A stretch of DNA of 64,000 nucleotides from Gnetum montanum (Eukaryota; Streptophyta; Gnetopsida; Gnetales; Gnetaceae): positions 618,550 to 682,549 of the forward strand of contig MNCI01003297.1 of NCBI GenBank assembly GCA_015680685.1. Direction: 5' to 3'. Position 1 is the stretch's first letter; every line of letters begins with the position of its first letter. Of this stretch, positions 1-11,163 are shown piece after piece. The translations under genes were made by a program, and so were the position numbers. Under the pieces are notes generated by a model. That model did not search any database. It was given only the letters and a program-made list of their open reading frames with translations, and had not been told where the DNA came from.

Positions 1-341
1 ATTCAATAATTAGCTCATTATGGTTTTTAGCTTGATAGTAAAGATATAATTTCTTATAGCCTTTTTACCTATGATTATTCTTTTATATTTTGGATTTGAA
101 CCTATGAATTATCTTTTATAAAGTAATTTGTTATAATAATCTCTTAATATATCTTAGAAAGAATAGCAGTATGGAATGAATGTAGACCCAAAGGTAATTT
201 TATTAGAAATTTATATGCATGGATGTGCTTATGTAAATTATAAAATTAAATACAAATATATTTTTATTTTATGAAAGAACACATGTAACCCCACATATTA
301 TATGAAAGAATACTTGTAAAGCATTAATAAGGTAGTTGCGT
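1..341. other. AT-rich sequence, no gene seen
   Basis: No open reading frame of note, no RNA gene and no clear repeat boundary. It lies directly left of the first LTR and could be host DNA or another decayed element. Confidence 0.5.
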
Positions 342-1139
342 TGATGCATCTTATGATGCATTGACACTAATTAATCCATTGCTTATATAAGTGTGCACAC
401 TAGTTGCATTTATAGCACTGTTTGGTTAATACCTTAGCTAGACTCGTAATTTCTTTCTCTAAAATTTTTCTCTCTGAGTGCTTGTAGCATGGATTGAATT
501 GATTTTACAAAGTTTTATTCAAGTGAAATATGTACTTGGACATAGTTGCATAAATGACAATAAAATCGAGATTTTTTCTATCCATTGCAGCACTTGGATT
601 GGTTTAAGTTTATTTTCCAGTATTTTACTTTGAATGTAATGTACTTTCTCATTTTTAAACATTTAATATTCTAATTCATAAGTAACGTGAGTATGACCAC
701 TTCGAGCATAATATACTGAGGCTTGATAATCTTAGCAGTGAATACTTGGTATACCTAATAGTAGAGACTTTGTAACTCAATAGTGTTAGTATACATTCAG
801 GATGTGTATAGAAAGTGGGAATGAATTCTCCACGTTTAGGATAGTTTAGTTAATTAATTAGCAAAATTAAATATTTAAACCTTCCTTTAATTAAACATTT
901 TATAGATAAAGAAAATAATAAAAAATAATAAAAGTAAATATCTTGCATCTTAATAACACTTAGCCATACAAACACATTAACACAAGTGTTTATTGGAAAG
1001 ATAACAACTAGTAATCACATTTTTCAGCATCTAAGGATATAGGCCACTTAGGTAAATGTAGTCCATAAAATTTAGTGGGGTTGCATGTACATGCTAATGA
1101 TTCATATGGTTGGGTGTAGGGAATACCTATTGCTCATCA
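342..1139 (+). repeat. 5' LTR of gypsy element A
   Basis: It starts TGATGCATC and ends CTCATCA directly before a degenerate PBS. Its 3' part matches the other gypsy LTRs here ('TTCATATGGTTGGGTGTAGG' near the end). A TATA box (TATATAA, about 384-390) is followed by a TTTTATTC...AATAAAAT pair (about 512-567) matching the poly(A) hairpin of the other LTRs. The start is the least certain edge because no partner LTR is visible. Confidence 0.75.
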
Positions 1140-1140
1140 T

Positions 1141-1159
1141 TAGGGTTGTTGCAGGGAAT
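1141..1159 (+). other. degenerate primer-binding site, element A
   Basis: The sequence TAGGGTTGTTGCAGGGAAT directly follows the LTR and resembles a decayed tRNA-Asp-type PBS (compare the intact TGGCGCCGTTGTCGGGG of element E3). It sets element A on the plus strand. Confidence 0.6.
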
Positions 1160-1292
1160 GTATTTTAGTTATGTGTGCTAAGTGTTTTTAGATAGTGAAA
1201 CCATACAAAGGCATTGTAAGAATATATAATGTATCATATTTAATAATAATAATAATAATAATATATTCAAGAACACAATATAAGAATAAACT

Positions 1293-2681
1293 ATGATGTC
1301 TTCTTCTTATAGAATTGATTCACCACTTGTTGATAACTCTAATAAGCAACATGACAAATCTATAAGGGATGCTGATGAGATACCTCAACAATTGAAGGTG
1401 GTCTATGCACATTTAGATCCCTATTATCTAGACTTCCCTTTTATCCTCCATTAGGATGAGAAATTACGCTAGAGAGATTTGGAAGAGAATGTTACATTGC
1501 CTATCAATTGTTCTATCCCTTCAATGTTCATGGTAGCTCTCATAAAGTTGGAGCTTGAACTAGTAGCCCCAGATTGCTAGGTGAAGGAGAACTTATGCAG
1601 AGATTATTAACCAAGAAAGGTCCAACTAAAAAAAGATAAACACATGGGGGTACGCCATGAAGCCTGCAAGGGAAAAAAGGTCATGATCTCACTATTTTTA
1701 CAATCATAGAAGGAGGACTTGAAATCTTAATTAGGATAATCTCAACACAAGGTCCTTTTCCCTTTGGTGAGGATGATACGATTCATCAATAGTTACATTC
1801 AACCTTGGTAAATAATCAAGGTGAGGTGAGAATTAGTTCCAAAAATAAGAGAACCTTAAGGCGAAGGTCTCCCAACTGTTCATCGAGAGAATAACCAAGG
1901 GACCAAAGGAGAAGGATAAGCTAGCGTTACTTTTCTAATCATCCACCTTCACCATTCTCCTCATCATCAAACTTTGATAGGAGGGAACATGACCAAGGCT
2001 AAAGGACAAATGATTGAGGCTGAGATAGAGATGATAGAAGGTTCCATCATAGAGATGAGAGGAGAAAACATAGATAGTAGTGAGAAGAGGAGGAGCATCA
2101 TTAGGAAAGAAGGCATAATAGGCCACATCTTTGGAGACATGGCCATGACAAGGGCCACCATGAATATAATGCCTATGATGAGCCACTACTTATTATGAGA
2201 ACCATGATAAACATTTTAGAGGTAGTTCATATTCCTACCAAGCATCAAAGGGATAGCTAAATTAGATGATTTGATATGGATGGACAACATTCCTAAGTTT
2301 GAGGGAGGGTATAATGCTGATTCACAACATCATTTGCAAGCCTTCCATGATGCCCCTGCCTTGTAGAATATTAAGAATGAGTGATAGAAAATCAAACTAT
2401 TCTATAGGACACTTATCAAGAAGCTAAAAGTTGATACTGGTCCTTCAAGCTAGAATTTATTCGCAAATGGAGTATAATGATGGAACTATTTAACGATAAA
2501 TATCAAACGTACTCTAGCATATCAAACTTGAGAAAAAAATTCAAGGATGGAAATAAGATAATTATTAATCCCATGATGTAGCCCACAATAGGTATTATTC
2601 TCTTTTGTAGTGTTATTGAGGTCATGATTTCTCTTAAAGGAAACAACTTCACCACATGATAGATGGGCTTAGAAACAAAAC
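1293..2681 (+). pseudogene. gag of element A, decayed
   Basis: Tandem ATGs at 1293 and 1296 open a frame beginning MMSSS, as in the gag of E3, E4 and E8. The N-terminal part has the family pattern of Tyr/His/Asp-rich sequence ahead of the capsid-like core. The core is recognisable near 2270-2340: MDNIPKFEGGYNAD followed by a QHHLQAFHDA segment, the hallmark of the Retrotrans_gag domain in this family. Many stops and frameshifts interrupt it, so no product is expected. The sequence runs into an assembly gap, so protease and pol, if present, are unseen. Confidence 0.75.
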
Positions 2682-3422
2682 NNNNNNNNNNNNNNNNNNN
2701 NNNNNNNNNNNNNNNNNNNNNNNNNNNNNNNNNNNNNNNNNNNNNNNNNNNNNNNNNNNNNNNNNNNNNNNNNNNNNNNNNNNNNNNNNNNNNNNNNNNN
2801 NNNNNNNNNNNNNNNNNNNNNNNNNNNNNNNNNNNNNNNNNNNNNNNNNNNNNNNNNNNNNNNNNNNNNNNNNNNNNNNNNNNNNNNNNNNNNNNNNNNN
2901 NNNNNNNNNNNNNNNNNNNNNNNNNNNNNNNNNNNNNNNNNNNNNNNNNNNNNNNNNNNNNNNNNNNNNNNNNNNNNNNNNNNNNNNNNNNNNNNNNNNN
3001 NNNNNNNNNNNNNNNNNNNNNNNNNNNNNNNNNNNNNNNNNNNNNNNNNNNNNNNNNNNNNNNNNNNNNNNNNNNNNNNNNNNNNNNNNNNNNNNNNNNN
3101 NNNNNNNNNNNNNNNNNNNNNNNNNNNNNNNNNNNNNNNNNNNNNNNNNNNNNNNNNNNNNNNNNNNNNNNNNNNNNNNNNNNNNNNNNNNNNNNNNNNN
3201 NNNNNNNNNNNNNNNNNNNNNNNNNNNNNNNNNNNNNNNNNNNNNNNNNNNNNNNNNNNNNNNNNNNNNNNNNNNNNNNNNNNNNNNNNNNNNNNNNNNN
3301 NNNNNNNNNNNNNNNNNNNNNNNNNNNNNNNNNNNNNNNNNNNNNNNNNNNNNNNNNNNNNNNNNNNNNNNNNNNNNNNNNNNNNNNNNNNNNNNNNNNN
3401 NNNNNNNNNNNNNNNNNNNNNN
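2682..3422. other. assembly gap (Ns)
   Basis: This is a run of 741 Ns. Any reading frame spanning it is artificial. Confidence 1.
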
Positions 3423-3805
3423 AATATATTGAAAAAAAATTGAAAAAAGTTTTACATATCCTAGAAAATCTATCAAAAGAATAGAAATATACTCCAAATT
3501 CAATACAAAATAAAACCAAAATCACAAAAATTTGGCAAAATCTTGGCTTAATAAATAAAATAATAGCAGACACTTAGGCAAAAGGAAGGAAGAGTATAAA
3601 ATCCATAATAAAGTAGGGAACATCATGGAAAGAAACTTTAAAAAATTTTCTTATACAGTCTTAGTAGCCTTTTAAAATCTTTTTCTTTCCATTCTCTTTC
3701 CTTTCAAAACATTACAATCTTCTCTTTCTCATTCATATCCATCCACCTAAAGTCTCTCATGAATAAAAATAAAGCATTATGCAAGGATAATGACCTATTT
3801 ATTGG
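3423..3805. other. unassigned sequence between gap and copia LTR
   Basis: AT-rich, with a pyrimidine-rich stretch (about 3660-3745, CT runs). No gene was seen. It may be the remainder of element A or the copia element's target site. Confidence 0.5.
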
Positions 3806-4127
3806 TGTTAAATATATCTCTTGTCTTGTCCAAACTCAACACTACAATTCATTTGTACTTTATTATTTACGACCTCAACTTCTACAATAAAACCATCATG
3901 GTATTACAATGTTTGTGTTACTTAGATAACTTGTTAACATTCATTGAGACATTCATTAACATTTAGTTGTAACTATTAAGCGTGGTTATGACCTTTTGTT
4001 GTTTGAACACAATGTTTCACATATCTTAAATATTAATAGAATGATGTTTGGATGTGTGTCTTTGTCTTTTTCTTTTTTCTTGTGTCTCATTATTAAGTTG
4101 CTCATCATTAGTTCTATAAACTTCACA
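3806..4127 (+). repeat. copia 5' LTR
   Basis: It starts TGTTAAATAT and ends CTTCACA just before the PBS. It aligns with the 3' LTR at 25139-25474. The length of about 320 bp is typical of small copia LTRs. Confidence 0.8.
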
Positions 4128-4144
4128 TAATATTAGAGTAGGAC
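4128..4144 (+). other. copia primer-binding site
   Basis: TAATATTAGAGTAGGAC directly follows the LTR. It matches the plant copia PBS for initiator tRNA-Met (TGGTATCAGAGC) with a few changes, and it fixes the LTR end and the plus orientation. Confidence 0.7.
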
Positions 4145-4199
4145 AATGAATAATGGTAACATCAAAGTTTAGATACAACCATCATACAAGTGAGAACTT

Positions 4200-5472
4200 A
4201 TGCTCCATTGCTTGCAAGTTAGGTGCTGAAAGCTTTGAATCACCATATTTGGAAACTCCAGATGTGACTTCTATTGTGAGGAAATGTCTTGAAAGAAATC
4301 CTTGCCAAAATCATTGCAATGGATGATAACAAGAAGATGGTGTAAATTTTAATTGCATTGAGCATGTCTTGTGAATTTGTATGATTGATGGAAAAACAAA
4401 AATTTGCATACAAAATGTGGAAGAAGCTAAAAGAGTTGTTCGAAGTTAAAAATGAATACAAATTGGTGTCCCCCTAGAATCAATTGAATTCATTACATTG
4501 AAAAATAGGTAAATCTATGGTCATCCTTGTACAAAAGGTATCAGTGTTACAAGCTAAAATATAGTTCATAATTCACAAGTTTTGGACAAGACCATAAAAT
4601 TTTATTTGTTAAAGCACTACCATCATCGTATGATGTTTTTAGATAAAAAGTAAAAAATGGCAACAAAACATACATCATGATAGAGTTATACATGAAAATA
4701 TTTTATGAAGAAGCAAAAATGAATGTGTACACCTTCGTAATAGAAGAAAACTCTTAAGTGAGTGTGGTTTAAACTAAAGGTGATTTGAAGAGGTAGAGAG
4801 GATCTTAGTTTTGTCATATTTATCAAAAAGAAGGTAGTTATGAAAATGACCACTGTTATGATAATCCAAATAATCTTAAGACTAAGGTCATGATGAAAAG
4901 GTAGAAAAACAAATTTGTTAAACATAGGATGAAAAAGTTCAATAAGAAAAATGAAAAACAATATGAATCTAAGCCTAGTGTAGCTAATGTTGTTAAAGAG
5001 AAGGCCTAGTCTTCCATTGTGGATGTTAATGCCCTCACCATAAATAAAACATTTGATAATTCTATATATATTAATTCCAATGCCTCATAACATTTTATGG
5101 TAAATTTTTCATGGTTAAGAAATATAAAACATAAGTCGAACACATATTATGTTAGAATTAGAGATGGTTGTTTAATAAAAATTATTAATAGTAGGAACTT
5201 TATGATTTCATCTTTAAAACTAAAAGATATTGGTTATAATAAGGAATTTACCATGGGCTTAAGTTTAATATATCAATTAATGAATGAAGGTTTAAGTGTT
5301 AAATTTGAGAAGAATAATCATGATACATCCTATTTCATGATACACTGTGTGATGATGTGGAAGCTTATGGTGTTATATGCAATAAAATATTTAAAGTTTT
5401 AGATCACCAAGTTGAAAAGATGTATATTATAGAAAATCAAGATTCACTAAGAAAGTAGCACTTAATGTTGAC
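4200..5472 (+). pseudogene. copia gag and protease region, decayed
   Basis: The plus-strand frames between about 4240 and 4980 look like a UBN2-type copia gag, including a broken zinc knuckle near 4815 (CHIYQKEGSYENDHC). Near 5065 the peptide INSNAS, then a stop, then HFM occupies the place of the copia protease active site (normally DSGAS-HM); the catalytic Asp has become Asn. After it, residues FSWLRNIK and the run to about 5400 (open frame 5097-5402, 101 aa) fit the protease to gag-pre-integrase segment. Stops throughout indicate no function. Confidence 0.7.
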
Positions 5473-6666
5473 CTTTTGGTTTGTCCAAAACATTAAGTAA
5501 AATGGAGTCAAAGCTTGTTTGCATGGCTATGTGGTTATTTTATTTATAGGACTTAGTACATGGGAAACTAAGATGAGTTGAAGATGAAAAGGAATGAACT
5601 ATTTAAAGCTCAAAGAAGGAGGTCACTCACATGATCTTCAAATGAATATTCAAAGAATGTGAATAAGGACCAAATATTGTACAAGCAAAGTTATCATCAT
5701 TAAAGCATGCTAAAGATCAAGGCTATGGACAAGGAACAATCCATTCACAACACAAAGAAAGTGGAAGAAAGACATCTTTGGGAAATAGCATATGTCTTGG
5801 TAGAATTGGAGTGAACTCAAACAAAGATGTCTGTAGAAACCACAAGATATCTTTCATGAGGCAAAGATGTCTTTATAGAATGCAAACCAAGTTCAAAAAG
5901 ACATCTTCCATAAGATAAAGATGTCTTCCAGGATGAAGACTTCAGAAAGATGTCTTTTAAAAAATAAAGATGTCTTTCTAGTATTGAAGGCAAAATCAAA
6001 GAGATTTCTTACACATGATAAAGAAATCTCCCACAATCATTATTGACCATTAGCTAGCAATTGCATGAATTCTAAGATTGATTTAAAGCCATGGTAGTTA
6101 TAAGAAGACTTGATGTGTATTGGAAAATGTGCAAACCTTATTGTATTCATTGTATAATCATTTGTAATCATTGAATTCTCTATTGCTCCTCATTGTCTTA
6201 TCATTTTGGCATTGTAAATTCTGTTGTACCTAACTGTACAAGCATCAACAAATGAAGTTGAAATTCTCCCTTATAATTCTTATTGTTGTTGCCCTATGGG
6301 GTTGATGTGCTTGAGCTTGTTGGGATCCTATAGGATTGAGTTGTTGGTGCTATGGTACAACACTTTGGTACGAAGCTCAAGAATATAAAGGTTGTGAAAG
6401 CCTTAAAACCACATTTACAAGCTTAACAAGACCTTGTGGGGTTGAGTGATTGGTGCTATGGTACAACACTTTGGAGTGGGGCTTGAAGATTGTATAGGGT
6501 GTGGACCCTTCAATCACATGTTGAGAGTAACAAAGTATGGAGGTGTACTTGTGATCTGCCCTCCGAGTGTGAAGTACCCAAGTTGGGGAAGCAAGTAAAT
6601 TTGTGTGTGTGCTTTGTTTCATAAAGGTTTGATTTGGAAAACTTATTCACCCCCCTCTCTTCTAAG
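5473..6666. repeat. insertion inside copia pol, possible solo LTR
   Basis: The gag-pre-integrase reading stops near 5470 and resumes near 6670 (RSGHVNVKN), so about 1.2 kb is foreign. The inserted DNA starts near TGTTGACC and TTAATG occurs at both edges, suggesting a short target duplication. The right end reads ACTTATTCACCCCCCTCTC, a phrase I associate with plant copia LTR ends (from memory). It contains no coding sequence and an array of AAAGATGTCTTT palindromes at 5768-5977. A solo LTR is the best reading, but its class and exact edges are not proven. Confidence 0.5.
5768..6031. repeat. array of AAAGAYRTCTTT palindromes
   Basis: Near-perfect copies of the 12-bp palindrome lie at 5768, 5823 (partial), 5845, 5863, 5896, 5917, 5946 and 5966, spaced roughly 18-55 bp apart. 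They are followed by a related inverted pair GAGATTTCTT/AAGAAATCTC at 6001-6031. The array sits in the first half of the inserted segment, where the U3 of an LTR would be. Confidence 0.8.
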
Positions 6667-7758
6667 TTTAATGATCCACACTTAAGATCTGGACATGTAA
6701 ATGTGAAGAATGTAAAGAAAATGCATTAGTTTTATCCTAAAATTCCAAAATTTGATAGTAATGAAGTACTTACCTATGAATCTTGTAAGCTTGGGAAAAT
6801 GCACCATTTGCCACTTATACAATGCTGTGAGATAAAAACTATGTGTCCACTTGAAAATACATATTCATCTATATGTGGTTCCTTTGAACCATAAGGAATA
6901 AGAAATTAAAAATAAATTTTTATTTTTGTTGATGATTTTAGTCAAATGACTTGGCTTTATGAATTGGTCCTAAAGTCACTAGGATTGGAAAAATTTAAAC
7001 ATTTTAAAATGAGGACTAAAATAATAAGAATGTCAAAATAAAAATATTAAGATTCATTAGAGGTGGTGAATACATTTCAAATGAATTTTAAAAGTATTAT
7101 AGTAATAATAGTATAAAATAAGAATTCACAATGTTGTATACATCACAGTAAAATGGTGTTGTTGAAAGAAAGAATAGATCAATAACTAACATGATAAAAT
7201 ACATGTTAAATGATGCTCAAGTGCTAAAAACATTATGGATTGAGATAATGTATTATGTTGTTTACATTATCAATAGAATTTCAACTAAAAATTTGAATGA
7301 CATCCCTTCTAAACAAAATATGGCTCAATAATAGGAAATTGTCAATATCTCATCTTCATCCATTTGGAAAAACATGTTATGTTTATGTTTCATAAGTGTG
7401 CTATGGAAAGTTAGATCCTAAAGCCACAGTGTGATTGATACTCAGTTATTCTTTAGATCACAAAGTTTATCGAGTGTAGGAACTAAAGAATCACAAAGTA
7501 CTAGAGTGATGTGATGTATTATTTAAACATATTTTTGATAGATCCAATGGCACCATGAGTCACAAGGTTGCTAAAATTCCTATGGTCATTTCCAACAAAT
7601 CTAATGATAACTCATGATCATTTATGACCTTTTATGAAGATGATGAACAAGAAGCTAGTGAAACTAAGAACTCCAATTCAACATAATGGGAACCATGGTG
7701 GTTCATAAGTCATTTGAAAGACTTAAGACCAATAGAGTTAATGCATATTAATGAAATG
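6667..7758 (+). pseudogene. copia gag-pre-integrase and integrase, decayed
   Basis: The frame resumes with RSGHVNVKN, then ESCKLGKMHHLPL (the C-x-x-GK-H zinc-binding segment), then FVDDFSQMTWLYE (catalytic core around the first Asp). Near 7050-7330 come RFIRGGEYISNEF, NGVVERKNRSI and VYIINRIST, the classic copia integrase blocks (GGEY, QQNGVAERKNR, NR-P). Frameshifts and stops are common. The sequence is then interrupted by E2 at 7764; RT resumes at about 23600. Confidence 0.8.
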
Positions 7759-7763
7759 CTAAT

Positions 7764-8436
7764 TGATGAATGGTGGAGTATCCAACACCTAACCATGCAA
7801 GACATGAGTGTTCATGCACAATCCCAGTGAAACTCCACAGATATGGCAATGTGATTATACTAGTAATTAGTTAGTATTCGTGATTATTGTCTTCCCACGT
7901 GAGTTAGTAAAATCGATGTGTATGGTTTAACTCACAGTGAGGTATATAATATTGATGTTGTATTGGCCATTGGGCTCCTAATAAACATGAAGTGAAGATA
8001 AAGGTTTCTAATTCTAAGTAATAGTAAAGGAATCTAATCTAGCCTATGTGATGAGCAACTATTCCTGACCTTCTTTTCACACCTTGGATTTCATGTAACT
8101 ACTACTAGGATTACCAAGTACCACACTAATAAGTGCACCAAGTGATAGTACCGCTGGATTACCAAGTAGTTACATTTAAGCACTCAAGATCAGTTGTACT
8201 CATTTTGCTTAATGACAATATTAACTATGAAAATAGTAAAACATTAAACTAAATGAAAATATAAATAAAACTAAGTGTTGCTGCAATGATGGAAAGTAAT
8301 CTCGATCTTTATTTCTGGTCATGCAATGTGTCTAAGTACATCACACTTGAATAAAGACTTTGTTCAATCACTTAACATCACAATGCAAGCACATATTACT
8401 AAGTACTGAAAGCTAAAATTTTTGATACTAAGCTAT
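7764..8436 (-). repeat. 3' LTR of E2, truncated by E3
   Basis: It begins (plus reading) TGATGAATGGTGGAGTATCC and is collinear with the 5' LTR at 22676 as far as AGTACTGAAAGCTAAAAT. The poly(A) hairpin lies at about 8305-8357 (ATCTTTATT...AATAAAG). The U3 part is missing beyond 8436, where E3 starts. Confidence 0.85.
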
Positions 8437-9452
8437 TGATGAGTGGTGAGGTACCCCTACACTCAACCATATGAATACAAGTGTAGCACATGCAATCCGG
8501 TTGAACTCCGCAGACTAAGTGCCTACACGCCCCATGGAACACTTAGGGTTAATCATTCGTTGTCTTCCCAGACTTACTTGTAGTTGTCATGGTGTATGGT
8601 TAAGTAAGTCCGAGGTATATGATTTTTATAGCTTTTTATGTTTTATGTCTCTTATGCTAACAAAGTGAAGGGTTGAGAAACTAATTACTAACTCTAACTA
8701 ATGAACTAAGTCTAAATTACCTAGCGTTAGCATCCGTTCCCACTTACCGTACACACCCTAAACTGATGCAACTATGGCTACCAAACACTAATCGTTACTG
8801 GGATCACCACGCGTAACACACGTGCTCGAAGTGGTCATACTGAGGCACTTAACTAGGAGGAAAGGGTTGAGAGAATCTAATCTAGCCTAAGTGCGATGAG
8901 CATCCGTTCCTTGATTATCCATACACATCCTTCGTGCATGACTACCACTGGGATTACCAAGCGTAGATCCTAGATACGCCACTGGGTTACCAAGTAGTCA
9001 CACTTAGATGCTCATAATCAAGTCATACTCATTCCACGTTCTAGGAGAAAAGGGTGAGAGAGAAAGAAATAAATAACATTAAATAAAAATCATATTCCAT
9101 GCACTGCAAGGTTTATCTAGGAAATTCATCTTTATTGCCGTACACAACTTGTGTTCAGGTATAATGTTGCTCGAATAAAGATCCATTCACTTTAGGACTC
9201 CTACTGTGGGTACATGGAAAATATTCTATCTCTGGAGTGATCAATTTGCCAGAGTTTTCCTACTTCTAGCCTAGGATGAGGAAACAAGGGAGATTCGCCT
9301 CTTATTTATAGACTTGGCAATGGACCGTGATATTGCGTACGCGATATCACAGGGGACGACGCGATATCGTAGAATGACTACTGAAGGTGTAGGGGTTAGG
9401 AAAAAAATTGAAAAAATTGGGGCTAGAAGAGAATCGAAAAAATCAGGCCCCA
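8437..9452 (-). repeat. 3' LTR of E3
   Basis: In element sense it starts TGGGGCCTGATTT right after the PPT and ends CACTCATCA. It holds a GATATC palindrome array (9331-9371), a TATA box (TATAAATAAG, about 9302-9311) and the poly(A) hairpin (9128-9182). At 1016 bp it is longer than the other LTRs because two versions of the TTGGTAAYCC-containing module are present (about 8700-8850 and 8870-9030). Confidence 0.85.
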
Positions 9453-9464
9453 TACCCCCATGAC
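9453..9464 (-). other. polypurine tract of E3
   Basis: In element sense it reads GTCATGGGGGTA directly before the LTR start TGGGGCC. The same GGGGGTA tract precedes the LTRs of E8 and E9, and GGGGATA precedes that of E5. Confidence 0.8.
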
Positions 9465-11140
9465 TAATCAGGAACCTCCGGTAGTGTTAGAATGGAGAAA
9501 GAAAAGGAACAAGAAATATAGAGAAAAAGGGACAACTATAACACCAATGAAGTGGATGTCAAGATGGAAATGAACAAATAAAATTAATTGCAAAAATGTT
9601 AGGGAAAAGAAGTTAACTGGTGCACCAAATAGGAATGTCAGTGGGTCCTCCCCAAAGTAGGCTCATGCCCTTAATGCCCTAACAAACCCACATTCAAAGA
9701 GTCCGTAGGTTCTGGGAATCTCATTTGGAACAAGAGTTAAAGTCTTAACCACGAGAATTTACTAAAAAGAAAACAATGTATCTACCAAAATATACACTAA
9801 TGATACAATCGGCAATGAGGTGAACAATGGAGAGAAGGGTGGAGAGAAGAGAATAGAATGGAATCCCAAGAACAAGGTGGTGTACAGCCCCTTGTGTAGT
9901 TCATGATTAAAGTGACTTGGAAAATCTCATTCCAATTCCAGCCTCAAACCAACCAGATCCAGTGACTTCACATCAACGCACTTGGCCAAACCATCTACTT
10001 GAATAACAAGAATTCTTCCTCTAAGAGCTACCACCATTCCGATGAAACAAAGGAGAGAATGGGAAGTGAGAAGGGCCTTAGTTAGAGGGAACATTTTTGG
10101 TTCCATAACCAGTGCTTGTAGCCCAAGGTTATTTTGTCTAAGGGGTGTGCTTTGAATTCTCACTTGTTTGTTTTTTTTCTTTTTCTTTTTTTCTTCTCTT
10201 TTTTTTTTATGTTTTGTGTTTTTATGCATGAGAACCACACCATGCAAAGACTTCTTATTTTTATTGGCTTAGCTTCCCAATGATTGGGTAACATCGGAAC
10301 AACAAGAAAACTCAAGAAGAAAACATCCAAGCACCTAAGAGAATGACTAACACAAATGCATCAAGTTCCCTTGAAGTCACACCCTTTTTAATCCTTGAGT
10401 CCTTCCTTGGTTTGAGAAATGCCCAGTCACCGATTCGTTAAAGTTCTTATTAAAAGGAGACTATACATTTCTAAGCTGAGAGAGACCATAGAAAGTGTGG
10501 AGGAATGGATGAAGTAAACTCATTGCCTGCCATATCAAAAGAACATACCTTGGTATCAACATCATGACTTAAAGGTAAAAATCAAACATTATCAATCAAT
10601 ATGAAAAACAGTTCATACCATCATTCCGAACACTTATTAGATGACAAACTTACAAGGTGGAACACATGCACAACACACAAAAAAAAAATGGAAAAGTATA
10701 AAGATGTTGTAAAACAAAAACAAGAAAAGGTAAAGAAATTTGTAAAAAAAAAAACAAGAAAAGTTAAAGAAAGTTGTAAAACAAAAATGTGTAAGATAAA
10801 AATGTGTAAAAAAAAAAACATGTAAAACAAAAATGTGTTAAACAAAAACGTGTAAAACAAAAACGTGTAAAAAAAATCATGTAAAAAAAATGTGTTAAAC
10901 AAAAATGTGTAAAACAAAAACTAAAAAGAACTAAGGGCCCCATATGATTAGCATAGGTGGCCATCTCCCCCATGACTGAGTTGTAAGGGAGAGATCTGAA
11001 ATAATGAGCATCTATTTGAATTTCATAAAGGTGCCCAACTTCTCCCCACTGATGTTCTTAGATTAAGGGGTGGAAGTTGGCGACGCTAATACTCCAATGT
11101 GTCTATGCCTTCGTTGTTAGCATGAGTTTCCTTAGTTCAT
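9465..11140 (-). other. non-coding 3' region of E3
   Basis: No RT or integrase is found. It contains the family hairpin block (about 9636-9684, around CCTCCCCAAAG), the block 'CCCTTGAAGTCACACCC' (about 10367-10383) shared with E5, and an A-rich repeat array (10670-10925). Short open frames here are low-complexity and have no protein hallmark. Confidence 0.7.
10670..10925. repeat. A-rich degenerate tandem repeat
   Basis: The array is built of units like GTGTAAAACAAAAAC of about 15 bp, repeated over about 250 bp with variants. E5 (about 32330-32410) and E2 (about 18950-19085) have shorter A-rich stretches at the equivalent place, so the tract has expanded in E3. Confidence 0.8.
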
Positions 11141-11163
11141 TCCATGCATATTTGGTTGCTCCT

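Noticed and set aside
2503-3573. Long open frames across the first N run
   Set aside because: They are open only because Ns contain no stops; the flanking residues have no protein signal.
5768-5977. Regularly spaced palindromes resembling a CRISPR array
   Set aside because: Spacing is irregular, copies vary, there is no cas gene, and the region is an insertion in a plant retrotransposon.
9927-10247. 106-aa minus-strand frame with a Lys-rich start
   Set aside because: It lies in the non-coding 3' region of E3. The Lys run comes from a poly-T tract and the aligned E5 region does not keep the frame.
10601-10973. Overlapping frames on both strands
   Set aside because: Low-complexity translation of the A-rich tandem repeat.
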